From Triops longicaudatus (Eukaryota; Arthropoda; Branchiopoda; Notostraca; Triopsidae), in assembly GCA_022885665.1 (NCBI GenBank), contig JAGQDJ010000051.1, positions 248,001-312,000 on the forward strand: a stretch of 64,000 bases of DNA, read 5' to 3'. A program made the position numbers and the translations under genes. The notes beneath the pieces are model-generated. The model searched no databases, was not told where the DNA came from, and saw only the letters and a list, made by a program, of their open reading frames with translations. This document shows positions 26,701-34,964 of this stretch, piece by piece (the first letter of the stretch is position 1; the number at the start of each line of letters is the position of its first letter).

Positions 26701-29700
26701 AAGCGCGCTACTTGCAATGCTTGGTAGAATTTGAGCGGTAGAAACGTTGTTACGCTTGAAATGTAACTAACAAATATGAAGCGACGATAAAAGTAATAAT
26801 TCTATACATTTTTCTAATACAGCGGCCTGCAATTGATTGCATAGCAGTTATATTAATTTTCCTCACTACTGAATGAAAAGTTGACAGCTCCGTTTTAAGC
26901 ACATTCAATTCAAATTCGTATTTTTTTTTAATATTTCGTTGTTAACGACAATTGGAAAACAAAATTTCTACTTCAATAATGAAATAAGGCGCCTGGCTAA
27001 TTTCCAATTCGATAAGTAAAACGATACATATGTGAAGGAGCGTCATAATCTTCGAAAGTTCATAGGTTCGACCTAGTCGAGTATTTCGATCTGGTCCCAT
27101 AAGTTAATTATCTCCCCCCAAACATGTTGATGGTATGAATTACACAGATAACTTCACATTTTCGGCACTGCAAGTTCTGTAAACATCTTCGGTGCTACTC
27201 TGAAAATCTCTCGCGTAAGCCGTTATATATGACATACGACGCCCTATTTCAGGTTGAGTAACACTGAACCTTACACGGGCGTGCACACTGGGAGCTACTT
27301 TGGGGAGGGTGGAATTTAATACACCACGAATAAATCAACTAACCGCACCTGTAACGCATCGCATACGTACTGACATACGACGATGGGACTCGATAGTACT
27401 ACAATTGTGAAAAGCAGCATTATCATTTACAGTACGCCTTGCCTGAATTTCTACCTTTCACAGCTGAAGTTGAAGAGGTTTCCTCATTCCATGTGTGCCA
27501 CCGCCAGGATTTCCATCTCTTTTATGCAAATGTGTTTTGCTTATAAGGTCACATTACTAAGCCAAACATGCGAGTTCGCCATGCAAACGGCTTGTGTAAC
27601 TCGTTTTTCACAACCTTCAGTAGAAAATTGTCATGTATGGCGAAGCTGAATCGTATATGCATTTGCGTGGAAAAGCAATTTTGCATAAAAGTGATTTGAA
27701 TGAAAAAGCGACAAAAATTAAAAGAAAAAGTACCAAGAAAATATGCTGAAGCAGTATTTTTCTGTACATTGGAAAAGAATGGTACCAATTAATGGCAGAA
27801 AAATATCACCTAAGATTAAATCCTTACAGATAATTGGTTCCTGCTACCAAAAAATGAGCTTGACTTACCAAATGATGGCGAAGTATTACTAAAAATTTGT
27901 ATTTATCACCAAAATTTGGGAAGTTTTTCTGATTATTGGAAACACTTCCCAAAAATCGACAGTTTTTATACATATATTACTTTCAAACGCGTAGAAGATT
28001 TCGACTCCCGCTCCGAAGTTGTTACGTGTGCTCCCTTGCTAAAAGTCCGTAATCCAGTTTGCTGTTTAGCGTTTCCACGTCCTAATTTCAACTTTACCTG
28101 TGGAAAATCTTCATACGATCTGTGTTGTGGTGTGTAAGCACTGTACTATATATAATATTCGAAAAAGACACGATTAAGGAACGGCCTTATGCTAACCGAA
28201 CGAAACTGGACAACAATGAAATGTCCCCTTGAACGAGCGTTGCGGTATTATTATTATTTGATAACTTGTAGGTGATTATTTTAAGAGTACTGCTCGTCAT
28301 TGCGGTACAACATTGTTTTCATGTCTCGAGATAAAGATGTGGGATTGAAGATTGTGCTTAATTTTTACAATATTTTGTTTTGTTGAATTGGTTGTGAAAA
28401 GTTGCTGATGTGTTACGAAATGCGTGTAATGTTTTTGTGTGCCTATGTTCAGTTTGTTCTTTTGAATGTTGCGACTTAAATGTATTCCTTACTACTGTTT
28501 TCATTGTTATATCGTTGTACTCTTCAATGTGTGTATTTTTCTTGCATTTTTATTTATACGTAATCTTGTATTTTGTTCAGTTGCTGTTATAAAAAGTTTT
28601 ATTATGTGCTTCGCGTGTTGTTTAATGCAAACGTTCTATATATCTTGTAGAATGTAGTTGTTTGTGGTCTTGATTACTGCTCTCATTATTGTGTCGTTGA
28701 ATTGCTCGGTGTTAAGGGTATTGGGTTTCTTCCATTTTGGTCTCAAATGTCTTCGAACTTGTAATGGTTCATTTACTATTATGGTCTTGAGTGCTTTTAT
28801 GTTTCTTACAATTGTAATAACGGTTGTTGTTATCTATTTGTGTATTTTACATAATTTTGCTGACATATGTGGTCTAAATCAGTCTAAAAGTGGCGCTAAA
28901 TTTGAGTTCCTTTCATTATCAAACTTTGGAAATATAATCATTATTTGGAAGTACACACCATTATGACGTGCTCAAGTCTACCAATTTTTATTTTTGTGAT
29001 GTTCCATTTTTTTCTTTTCCTACTACTTGTAGGGAGCGTTTCTATTACCCATTATTGACAGGAAAACTGCCCCATACTGGGTCCCGCGGTTTCGGTGCAA
29101 TTTTCCACCCGTAATAGGTGGGATTATTTTTTACAGCATAAATTTTTTCAATTGTTCATATTTTATTCATGCTTGTGTTTTTCTCTCTTTTTCTGTTAAA
29201 TTTATCTCTTCAAGTATATATTTTTTCTGTACCTACGCTGTGTGGGCTTTCGTCTTTTGCCGGGCAAATCATTTTAACAAAATATCAACTTACCTTTCAA
29301 CGGAAATAGCCATAAGGGTAAAAATACTGCCACAAACGGACAAGATGGCGACGAACTGGACAATTTTGCAGTAAATGCGGCCATAGGGCCAATCACCGGT
29401 TAGCATGTAGGTGAAGTTGAAGATAACGTTCAGCGTCGACACCATGGTATCGGCAATGGATAAGTTTACCAAGAAGTAATTGGTGACCGTACGCATACGG
29501 CGATCGGCCAGCACAATCCAAATGACAATCAGGTTGCCCCCCGTGGCCACGACCACCATGCCGGCAAACAACACCGTCCACAACAATTGCCGCCACCAAG
29601 GGAGCATAAAAGTGTTTTCCTGACCATTACTGTTACCCATGCTGTCATTATAACCGTCACTCATCAATTCTGTGCTCAGCGAATAATTCAACCCCAAACC

Positions 29701-29826
29701 CGACAACAGAGGATTCGCAGTTGACCACAGCGACAACGCCCCCATTGTCGCGGCCGTCAGGGCGCCACTGCTGTTAGGGTGCCAAAACACCCCCGAAGGT
29801 TCGTCATTCATTATTTCCCACTCCAT
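2454..29826 (-). CDS. Tachykinin (neurokinin-like) receptor, whole gene span, six coding exons
   Basis: Class A GPCR of the tachykinin/neurokinin family, expected at the plasma membrane of neurons or gut and Gq/Ca2+ coupled by family knowledge. Joined exons 29294-29826, 19276-19488, 17926-18076, 4892-5088, 3558-3703 and 2454-2728 give 504 residues in frame. Visible: N-glycosylation sites NSS and NYS in a ~78-residue N terminus; GNLIVIW in TM1; NLSIAD in TM2; C153 and C232 for the TM3-ECL2 disulfide; ERY at 177-179; CWLPYH (TM6, 314-319); NPIIY (TM7, 355-359); FPCC palmitoylation site near 380. RVVCYSIWPDG in ECL2 and FNFTYMLTGDWPYG are typical of tachykinin receptors. Whether its ligand is tachykinin or natalisin cannot be decided here. 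Intron positions after ERY, TM4, ICL3 and TM7 match vertebrate TACR genes. Confidence 0.9.
2729..3557 (-). other. Tachykinin receptor intron 5 (829 bases)
   Basis: Phase-1 intron. Its main feature is an uninterrupted run of 29 A on the plus strand (2755-2783), i.e. 29 T in the transcript, about 25 bases before the acceptor of the last exon. Confidence 0.55.
2755..2783. repeat. 29-base poly-A run (poly-T on the coding strand)
   Basis: Pure homopolymer just upstream of the receptor's last acceptor; it forms an extreme extension of the polypyrimidine tract. Length is likely variable and prone to sequencing error. Confidence 0.9.
3558..3703 (-). CDS. Tachykinin receptor coding exon 5 (helix 8 and proximal C-tail)
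   Basis: Acceptor TTTCTTTCTTGCCTAG ends at 3704. The exon reads RFRKGFKRVLYYWFPCCKPS, the amphipathic helix 8 and palmitoylation motif found directly after TM7 in tachykinin receptors, then a Ser/Thr-rich tail segment ending RIHRN. The proposed donor GTAACA at 3557 (phase 1) is weak; without it the frame runs on to a stop at about 3391, giving an alternative tail. Confidence 0.85.
3704..4891 (-). other. Tachykinin receptor intron 4 (1.2 kb)
   Basis: No repeat or alternative exon was recognised. A 71-codon plus-strand frame (3810-4025) begins with TTG and is treated as chance. Confidence 0.55.
4892..5088 (-). CDS. Tachykinin receptor coding exon 4 (TM6, ECL3, TM7)
   Basis: Acceptor GTGTGTTCACAG ends at 5089. 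Residues 300-364: VVKMMIIVLTIFGVCWLPYH (TM6), ECL3, then LAMSNSMYNPIIYCWMNA (TM7 with NPxxY). Donor GTATTT at 4891 splits the codon of R365 (phase 2). Confidence 0.93.
5750..6770. repeat. Dispersed ~1 kb repeat family C, copy 1
   Basis: Shares many ordered blocks with 24965-25895. Blocks include CTTCTACATTTCGGC near 5780, ACTTACGCCTTAAAAC near 6130, CACTATGTAATT near 6371, GCCTGGAGGCAAAAGGTTG near 6397 and TTGCTTTGCGTTG near 6655. It is diverged, with indels, and contains no recognised coding sequence. Ends are approximate. Confidence 0.7.
9920..10824 (-). pseudogene. LINE (non-LTR retrotransposon) ORF2 RNase H fragment, degenerate
   Basis: On the minus strand, 10820-10610 reads YRVLPQSSTLSAELTAI, then FILTDSKATLDIF, the AEL and TDS motifs of LINE RNase H domains. 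After a frame break the text resumes around 10500 as RIPRNAIADQATKK, the family's H-x-GIxGNExAD motif in decayed form. The same frame continues with stops near 10260, 10180 and 10150, and then to a 71-codon open stretch ending at 9920 (KCYYEVYHTNENCKTYLGDW) whose origin I cannot name. Reverse transcriptase and endonuclease are absent, so this is a truncated relic. It lies within receptor intron 3, in the same orientation as the receptor. Confidence 0.65.
11631..12717. mobile_element. ~1.09 kb TIR element family A, copy 1 (non-autonomous, possible THAP remnant)
   Basis: Aligns along its length with 18133-19192. Ends are inverted repeats: CAAAGAGCAATGAGCAGGAA at the left, and AAAGGGAAATGGACATAAAA on the minus strand at the right. 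On the plus strand around 11913-11965 a frame reads CGNSCFAYGCHNSGKS, resembling the C-x-A-x-G-C-x-N start of a THAP zinc finger. That would fit a P-element-like transposase or a captured THAP domain, but the stretch is short and followed by a stop. Target-site duplication not resolved. Confidence 0.65.
16035..16345 (+). repeat. Degenerate CTTACATTC / GAGTTTCTC word repeats
   Basis: Words such as TCTCTTACATTCAAGTTTCT, TCTCTTACACTTCC, AAGTCTCATACGTCCGGG, GAGTCTCTCCTACATTCA and CTTACATCCGAGTTTCTC recur at irregular spacing of roughly 30-90 bases. Similar words appear near 14.82-14.86 kb and inside the family A and C repeats. Looks like a decayed minisatellite. Confidence 0.45.
17926..18076 (-). 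CDS. Tachykinin receptor coding exon 3 (TM5 and ICL3)
   Basis: Acceptor CTTCCGACAG ends at 18077. The exon completes an isoleucine codon and reads YNVVLTVVIYCLPVIAMGV (TM5), YTLVGRELWG, then a short third intracellular loop ending QLESIRSKRR. Donor GTAACT at 17925, phase 0. The join SKRR-VVKMM reproduces the conserved start of TM6. Confidence 0.92.
18077..19275 (-). other. Tachykinin receptor intron 2, almost entirely one transposon copy
   Basis: This 1.2 kb intron consists of about 55 bases next to the acceptor of exon 3, the repeat element 18133-19192, and about 80 bases next to the donor of exon 2. Removing the element would leave an intron of roughly 140 bases. Confidence 0.7.
18133..19192. 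mobile_element. ~1.06 kb TIR element family A, copy 2, filling receptor intron 2
   Basis: Same orientation as copy 1 at 11631-12717. Left end TTTAAAGAGCAATGGCCATG; right end on the minus strand TTTAAAGGGCAATGGACATA, giving ~20-26 bp terminal inverted repeats. Shared interior landmarks include AAGTGTGACGTCACGTGA, GGCTTACGGGCGCTTG and CTAAAGGACTAGTGAT. The THAP-like stretch of copy 1 is frameshifted here. Confidence 0.72.
19276..19488 (-). CDS. Tachykinin receptor coding exon 2 (ICL2, TM4, ECL2)
   Basis: Acceptor TTTTCTTTTCAG ends at 19489; the exon completes ERY and reads YMAIMHPLRPRMGK, TM4 (~194-214), then ECL2 with glycosylation site NHT and the conserved RVVCYSIWPDG. It ends GAATACAT with donor GTAAGT at 19275 (phase 2). 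HPLRPRM is the family signature after TM3. Confidence 0.92.
21962..22452. mobile_element. Pogo/Tigger-like MITE with TA target duplication
   Basis: Begins CAGTAAAATCTCGCTATAA after TA (21960-21961) and ends with TTATAGCGAGACTTTACTC before TA (22453-22454), so the ends are imperfect inverted repeats of about 27 bp. The CTCGCTATAA-type terminus and TA duplication are those of the pogo/Tigger branch of Tc1-mariner. At 491 bp with no reading frame it must be non-autonomous. Confidence 0.75.
22496..22910 (+). repeat. Degenerate GGTTA/AGTTA-rich stretch
   Basis: Frequent imperfect words TTAGGTTAAG, GGTTAAGTT, TTAAGTTAGG scattered over ~400 bases. Resembles the dispersed AGGTTAGGTT low-complexity sequence common in arthropod genomes rather than a telomeric TTAGG array, because no regular 5-mer tandem is present. 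Confidence 0.6.
24965..25895. repeat. Dispersed ~1 kb repeat family C, copy 2
   Basis: Second copy of the family at 5750-6770, same orientation, in receptor intron 1. Shared blocks include CTTCTACATTTCGGCTAATT near 24995, ACTTACGCCTTAAAAC near 25326, GCCTGGAGGCAAAAGGTTG near 25584, GTTGTTCGGTAGCGAAAA near 25682 and TTGTTGCTTTGCGTTGAGAA near 25822. Ends approximate; no coding potential seen. Confidence 0.7.
27811..29125. repeat. ~1.3 kb repeat family D, copy 1 (empty-site copy)
   Basis: Collinear with 40770-42366, from AATTGGTTCCTGCTACC near 27833 to AATTTTCCACCCGTAATAGG near 29099. Contains GCTAAATTTGAGTTCC and, at about 28931, AATATAAT uninterrupted, where the other copy carries a MITE. The middle holds T-rich frames coding hydrophobic Cys/Phe/Val-rich peptides in both copies, and an internal duplication (near 28488 and 28670). 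No terminal inverted repeat recognised; family unknown. Confidence 0.75.
29294..29826 (-). CDS. Tachykinin receptor coding exon 1 (N terminus to TM3)
   Basis: Encodes residues 1-177 plus two bases of R178: extracellular N terminus, TM1 (~80-104), TM2 (~115-138) and TM3 (~150-172). The start is the ATG at 29826-29824 (MEWEIMNDEP); it has A at -3 and G at +4. The frame stays open 11 codons further upstream, but only from a GTG. The exon ends GTTGAAAG with donor GTAAGT at 29293, splitting the R of ERY (phase 2). Confidence 0.92.
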
Positions 29827-29890
29827 CCTACCTGAGGATATCTCCGAGTTTGAAAACACTGACTACGGACTTGGAATTTTAGGTGGATAT
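29827..29890 (-). promoter_or_regulatory. Probable 5' UTR part of receptor exon 1 with splice acceptor
   Basis: A strong acceptor (pyrimidine tract TTTTTTCTTTTCGCAG) ends at 29891, so the first coding exon probably starts at 29890 and carries 64 bases of 5' UTR. This implies at least one non-coding first exon upstream, above 29.9 kb, which I could not locate. Confidence 0.55.
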
Positions 29891-31681
29891 CTGCGAAAAG
29901 AAAAAATAGTAATAAATAAAAATTTTTAAGTAACATTTTAGGGAGTTTACAGAAAAATAAGACTAAAAATAAATGGCAATCGGAAATAAAATAAAACAAA
30001 TAGACAAAATAAAATTGGCTGGGGTTTCATGAAACAAAAAGCAAATATAAATAAAACAATAAATAATTAAATGAATTCGGAAGGAAAATGAATAAAGAAA
30101 TAACAATGTTCTGTTAGGAAAAAGCTATGTAATCGCTAAGGCTATGAAAACGTCGATATTATGGCTACGCGGTAGCTGATCATCTGCGACTAAAAATGAA
30201 ATGAAAATACAACAAAAATCAGTAAAAACAAAACGAGAAAACAAATATTGGACAGTCAGCAGTGAAATTCAACAAGATGGGAGATCATGGACGTGAGCTA
30301 TAAATGTGAAATGAGCCAGTAAAAAGGGTTTTAAAACGTACCAAAATCCTACCTTCAGCAATTTGACAGCCTAAATCGCCCTGAATTGAACCATTTTACG
30401 TCAATTTTAAAGCCATTTATACAAATATATGGTACGTCGTGGTATGGTAATTCCACACTAGCACAAGTAAAGTTTCCACGCGATGGGGCTTTTATTTTGC
30501 CATTTAATCTATTTTTAACATAGCAGTTTTTTTCACGTTAGTATGCAGATAAGTTTTTCACCGTCTTTTCTATTAATATAGTTTTATATTATTTTATCAA
30601 TTCCCATATTCATTTTTTTTACTGCTGCTTTTATTAGTTTTCTTACGTAATTTATTTTTATGACTTTTTTTCTGGGGAACAGTCCAATTTATATGTGTAA
30701 AAGGGATTCAATAAAAACTCAAATATTGCCAAATATACGTGAAAGGTCATTTCGCTCGCTGACAAAGACTGGAAATTTCTCTGTGATGAGATGCTTCACG
30801 TCACGTGTTAAAGAGTCAGAACTAGGACACAGGGGCTGGGTATTGCAGTATTGTTGCTAGTTGATTGGCAGAAAGCCGTGAAATAATAATATCAGCTGTA
30901 GAAAAACCAATTGCTACAGTATCAAACAGCAAGAATTTTTTGTCTTTTTTGTGGGGGACGATTGTTATATTATTGCTGTGACTAGCGAGGAAAGAAAATG
31001 TTAGCTTAATGACTAAGTAAACAAAGAAGTTTCTTTTCGCCGGCACAGAACTTTCCCATTGTAGCTTTTTGTGAAGGAGGGGTTGTTGCGTCTTTGGCTA
31101 TTACAATTTTCTTTTATGGTGTAGATAAAAAGATAGAGATAGTGTTATATCGATTGGGTCGTATGGAACTATTCCCGCGGGTTCATATTCCACGACGGTC
31201 GCAATTCAGCAGGGGAGTTGTGGTTTTACGTGAGGATAAGTCTTGACACGAGGCGTAAATCGAGTTACACATACCACCGAGACAGATTTTGCAGTGAAAA
31301 CAGCAGGGTGCGAACACGGTACATTGTCAACAACGGGTAATAGCCATTATGACTAGCTTTCTATTAGCTAGTTGACAGCAGCGCCACCTTCACGGAAGAA
31401 TCACTGTAACAACAACGCTCGCCAGGCGTCTATACTTTGATGGTGAGAGAACAAAATGACCATTGTAATGATGACAGGACGATTGTATGTTTACTACGTA
31501 GGAACTTTCTTTCACGTAAAATTTAAGCCTTAAGATAGCGCAATAGCAGTCCTGTCACATACCTGGTTAGATTGTTTCAGTTCCTGTTGCCTTTTGAGCG
31601 GGAAAACCGTGCATATTACAGGGTATTTAGAAAGAGACAATGCACCTGCTTTCTTTTGCTTGTATCGAAAAACAGTTTAAA
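29891..31681. other. Region upstream of receptor coding exon 1
   Basis: AT-rich. Presumably contains the receptor's non-coding first exon or promoter further up, but no TATA/initiator arrangement or exon could be supported. No gene seen on either strand. Confidence 0.4.
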
Positions 31682-31720
31682 ATACAGTCGGACCTGCTTA
31701 TAACGATGGGCCCGTTGACC
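31682..31720 (+). mobile_element. Solo pogo/Tigger-like terminus
   Basis: TACAGTCGGACCTGCTTATA followed by ACGATGGGCCCGTTGACC matches the typical outer end of Tigger/pogo elements. No matching opposite end was found; a hAT-type MITE lies about 60 bases further on. Treated as a fragment. Confidence 0.5.
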
Positions 31721-31777
31721 GAAGAGGCAGTATCGGTACAAACGGAGTATTGATATATCAGAACTTACCGATATATG

Positions 31778-31933
31778 CAGGGCCGGATTAAGTCTTTACG
31801 GGCCCCTAGGCTGACGTATCCGCGGCCATTAATGAATGTGTGTTGCTGAAAAAGAGTACTTTTTTGACGGGCCCCGCCATACCACGGGCCCCTAGGCTGC
31901 AGCCTACTTAGCCTCTATTATAATCCGGCCCTG
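31778..31933. mobile_element. hAT-type MITE, 156 bp, TSD GATATATG
   Basis: Terminal inverted repeats CAGGGCCGGATTA at the left and TAATCCGGCCCTG at the right. Flanked by the perfect 8-bp direct repeat GATATATG at 31770-31777 and 31934-31941. Inside, CGGGCCCCTAGGCTG occurs twice (31799 and 31879). An 8-bp duplication plus CAGGG termini fits the hAT superfamily; too short to code. Confidence 0.88.
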
Positions 31934-31941
31934 GATATATG

Positions 31942-32689
31942 CATGAACTACCTCAGCAAAGCAGCTTTGCCGACTTTTTCTCTTCGAACTGGGGTTCGAG
32001 TTCTTGTTCCAGTCACGCCGAATATTCTCCTTTGTTTTTTAATTTGTGAAATAATAGATTGTGCCACACCGAACTCCTTTTTGACAATAAAGCTAAGACG
32101 TGTTGGGAAATTGTAACTGTTTTTTTCGCGAGCCTTTCATATCGAGCCGAAGCCGATACTAACATTGAAAATTTAAAATGAATATAGTGTAAGTTGAAAT
32201 TAAATGTAATATAAATTAAAATAATATACATTGAAACTAAATAAAATGTAAAATGAAACTAAATAGAATAAAAATAATGTATATAGAAATAAATTCTTAA
32301 AATATTGGTTGAAATAGTTAATGCAAAAATCAAAACGAAGAAGGCTATTTTGCATCGTTAACAGGATTTAAGTAAACCAATATTTGTGCTAATAAGCAAG
32401 CGTCAACTTCGCAAAGTTTAAAAATTGACAGTGTTAACAAGGAACAAGAAATTTATGTTTATACAAGATACTACGTAACTTCAAGGGGTCGAATATAGTG
32501 AAAGTTGGCCTTCAAGCCGAGCCCAAGCCATGCTGCTGTCGGCTCGGCTTTTATATGTAGGCCTATATATGTTTATATGCATACATAAAACATCAAATGA
32601 ACTAAAAAGTAAAAACTTCAAAATCTGTAGAAAACCGTAGAACAACGAAAATTTTACTGTATTATGGACATGACAAACAAAGACGCATT
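31942..32689. other. AT-rich intergenic stretch with imperfect short-period repeats
   Basis: Between about 32160 and 32300 the words AAATTAAATGTAATATAA, GAAACTAAATAAAATGTA and GAAACTAAATAGAATAAA repeat imperfectly about every 20-25 bases. Nothing else recognised. Confidence 0.5.
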
Positions 32690-32836
32690 TCAGGTGTGCC
32701 TAAACGAACGCTTCCAAACAGGATATTAGCACGTTTCATAAGCCATTTCCATAACTGTAATCCATAGATGTATCACTTTGAAATTTAAATTAATATAATA
32801 CGTTTAGAAGACGCAAGTGTGCTATTGGGTTCAAAA
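32690..32836. repeat. Truncated copy of the 34.4 kb TIR element
   Basis: Aligns with 34793-34950: shared blocks include TTAGCACGTTTCATAAGCCA (versus TTAGCGCGTTTCATGGACGC) and the terminus CGCAAGTGTGCTATTGGG (versus CGTAAGTGTGCTACTTGG). Only the right-hand ~150 bases remain. Confidence 0.6.
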
Positions 32837-32989
32837 CAAGCCACTAATTTCCTACTGAGAGTAATTAACGTAAACAATAAAGACTATCCTGGGCGGGGTT
32901 TCTTGAACGCCTTTTCTTTCATTTTCCTCATTGGCACACCTGGCGAATAGGCAGGTAAAACTGTTTGGAACTAGCTCTTAAGGTGTACT

Positions 32990-33180
32990 TAGATGTTAAC
33001 CAAACCTTATGCACTAACTTGCCCGAACTTAATGTAACTTAAGATAGCTTAGCTTAACCCACCTTGCTTTACCACATTTACGTAAACTACTCCCATCTAA
33101 CCTAGCTTATCCTATGCTGCCTAAACTAACTGACTAAATCTACCCTAACCTAACTTTACGGGTAACTTAACGTAGGATCA
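32990..33180 (-). repeat. Degenerate TAACC/TAACT-rich stretch
   Basis: Imperfect words TAACCTAACT, CTAACCTAGCTTA, TTAACCCACC; the reverse-complement equivalent of the GGTTA-rich stretch at 22.5-22.9 kb. Confidence 0.55.
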
Positions 33181-34426
33181 AGTAACTGCAATATACATTC
33201 CACGTTAGGAATTACCCTTGAATTCAATCAAGACGTCAATAGTTGGACTCAGGAAAGCTGCCAGGAACGAAAACAAACGCGTCGTCTACTTGAACCGTAT
33301 TCAAGGTTCTATTTAAGCCGAGTTTTAGACCGTTTCCGGAAACTTCGCCTATTTGCTGCAGAACTGATACTCTGTACCTTTACTGTAGCCGTACTACACC
33401 AAGTTATACAAGATTTCTGCCATGTAGGTTACTGGGAGAGATAATACGGAAGGACTTTGGCTTCATTGACAAGTTGCTACCTACACGTGTATGACATTAA
33501 CGACGTGCCCCGGGTATCTTTAAAATGACAATTGGACAACGAGCTGTTTCCCACATTTCCACGCACTTTTTTAAAGCAAACTAGTGAAAAGTTGAGGTTA
33601 CATTGTTGCGATGTCACAAACAGCTGAACAGAACGGAAGTTTGGACGTACCGAGTCAGAATTATCACAGTAGCTTCTTTCGTTCCTTGGGGAGTTAATTT
33701 TGCACAGTATTGGAAGCTGGGTTCCTTGGGGGTGTAGATTTCAAGTAAAAAGTAAAAAGAGTTGAGAGAAAGAAGAATATAGTGTCTACTGCAGTTTTTT
33801 TCTCCTCCTTCTCCCTTTATGCCCGAGTTTCCTGTCAGCTAGCCATCGTTGATTCCAGCACTTTTTTTTAGAAAGTCCACGTCCTAGCCAAGCAATTTTC
33901 AGGGGATGCAAATTGGTTCCGGTATATAGCTAATCTACCATTCGTATGACATTTTCTTGCTTAGCTGGCATATTTGGCCTCCCGTATAGCCAATCTTGAC
34001 CTCGTCCTGTTTAAGGATTCCGTTTCTGTGTTGTACAGTAACGTGATTTCATGCTATTACTGCATACTTGTTGTGGTGTGGTAGCAATTTATTGACAAGC
34101 AGTCGGGGAAGGAGCTCGGAGTAGGGTTAAGTTATTATAGGAAGGTAATAAACACGAGCCAGGTCTTCGATTTTCATTATCAGGGGTGGGGAGGGGGGGG
34201 GGGTATACATTGGTGAGACGAAAAAGGTTTGACGCAATCAGATCATGTGCACTTTGGTTTTAGTACGTACTGAATAGCGAGTATAGCGAGCCGCGCAATC
34301 CAATTTAACTTGATGTGCTCATTTTCGAAAGCGAACGGCTTTTGTGTGGGTTCCGAAATAGCCATGAAAACACTGAAACTCATAGCAACAATGAAGAGGT
34401 AAACAGAGTCTTGTGACTGTTACGTT

Positions 34427-34964
34427 CCCAAGTAGCACGCTTACAAAAAATATGCGTATATTAGAAGTTTGAACGTTTGTTTTCGGACGCATGGTCTAAG
34501 ACGTAAGTATTGGGGACATAAAGCACAAAAAAACGAACGTTTACTAGTCCAAGAAAATATACGTAGTGAAAACGTACAAGGGACGTTCGTAAGATGTAGA
34601 GAAAACTATTAAAAAATGTCTATTACACGTATGTATAGCTCGTTTATTATTTTATTAAACATACGTCTATTATACGTTGTCGATACGTACGTACAAGGAA
34701 TCAAATTAATTTAAAATTCAACATATCTCAATAGTTATAGTGCAGTGAAAAAAGTAACGTATTTTTTATGCGTAAAAAAGACGTATTTTAGACGCACCTG
34801 AATGAACGTTTTCCGAAAAGTTATTAGCGCGTTTCATGGACGCATTACATGCGTTATCCACAGACGTGTAATAAGCTTAATATATAGAAGTATTACGTAT
34901 ATATTTCGACGAATATACTTTGTTTCGAAAGCGTAAGTGTGCTACTTGGGGTTCCGTAACCTGT
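34427..34964. mobile_element. ~535 bp TIR element (MITE-like)
   Basis: Left end GTTACGTTCCCAAGTAGCAC then GCTTAC; right end on the minus strand GTTACGGAACCCCAAGTAGC then ACACTTACG. The inverted ends are ~26 bp with small indels. The interior is full of TACGT/ACGTA words and has no reading frame. A direct target duplication could not be fixed, so the superfamily is unassigned. Confidence 0.65.

Larger units (their letters stand above)
19489..29293 (-). other. Tachykinin receptor intron 1 (9.8 kb)
   Basis: Phase-2 intron. It holds a pogo-like MITE (21962-22452), a degenerate GGTTA-rich stretch (about 22.5-22.9 kb), a C16 homopolymer at 23143-23158, one copy of a ~1 kb repeat (24965-25895) and one copy of a ~1.3 kb repeat (27811-29125). 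No coding exon on either strand was supported in the remainder. Confidence 0.7.

Noticed and set aside
29827..29859. Receptor start at 29859
   Set aside because: The codon there is GTG; the first in-frame ATG is at 29826 with good context.
31991..32003. GGGGTTCGAGTTC resembling a tRNA/SINE B box
   Set aside because: No A box at suitable distance and no cloverleaf could be drawn.
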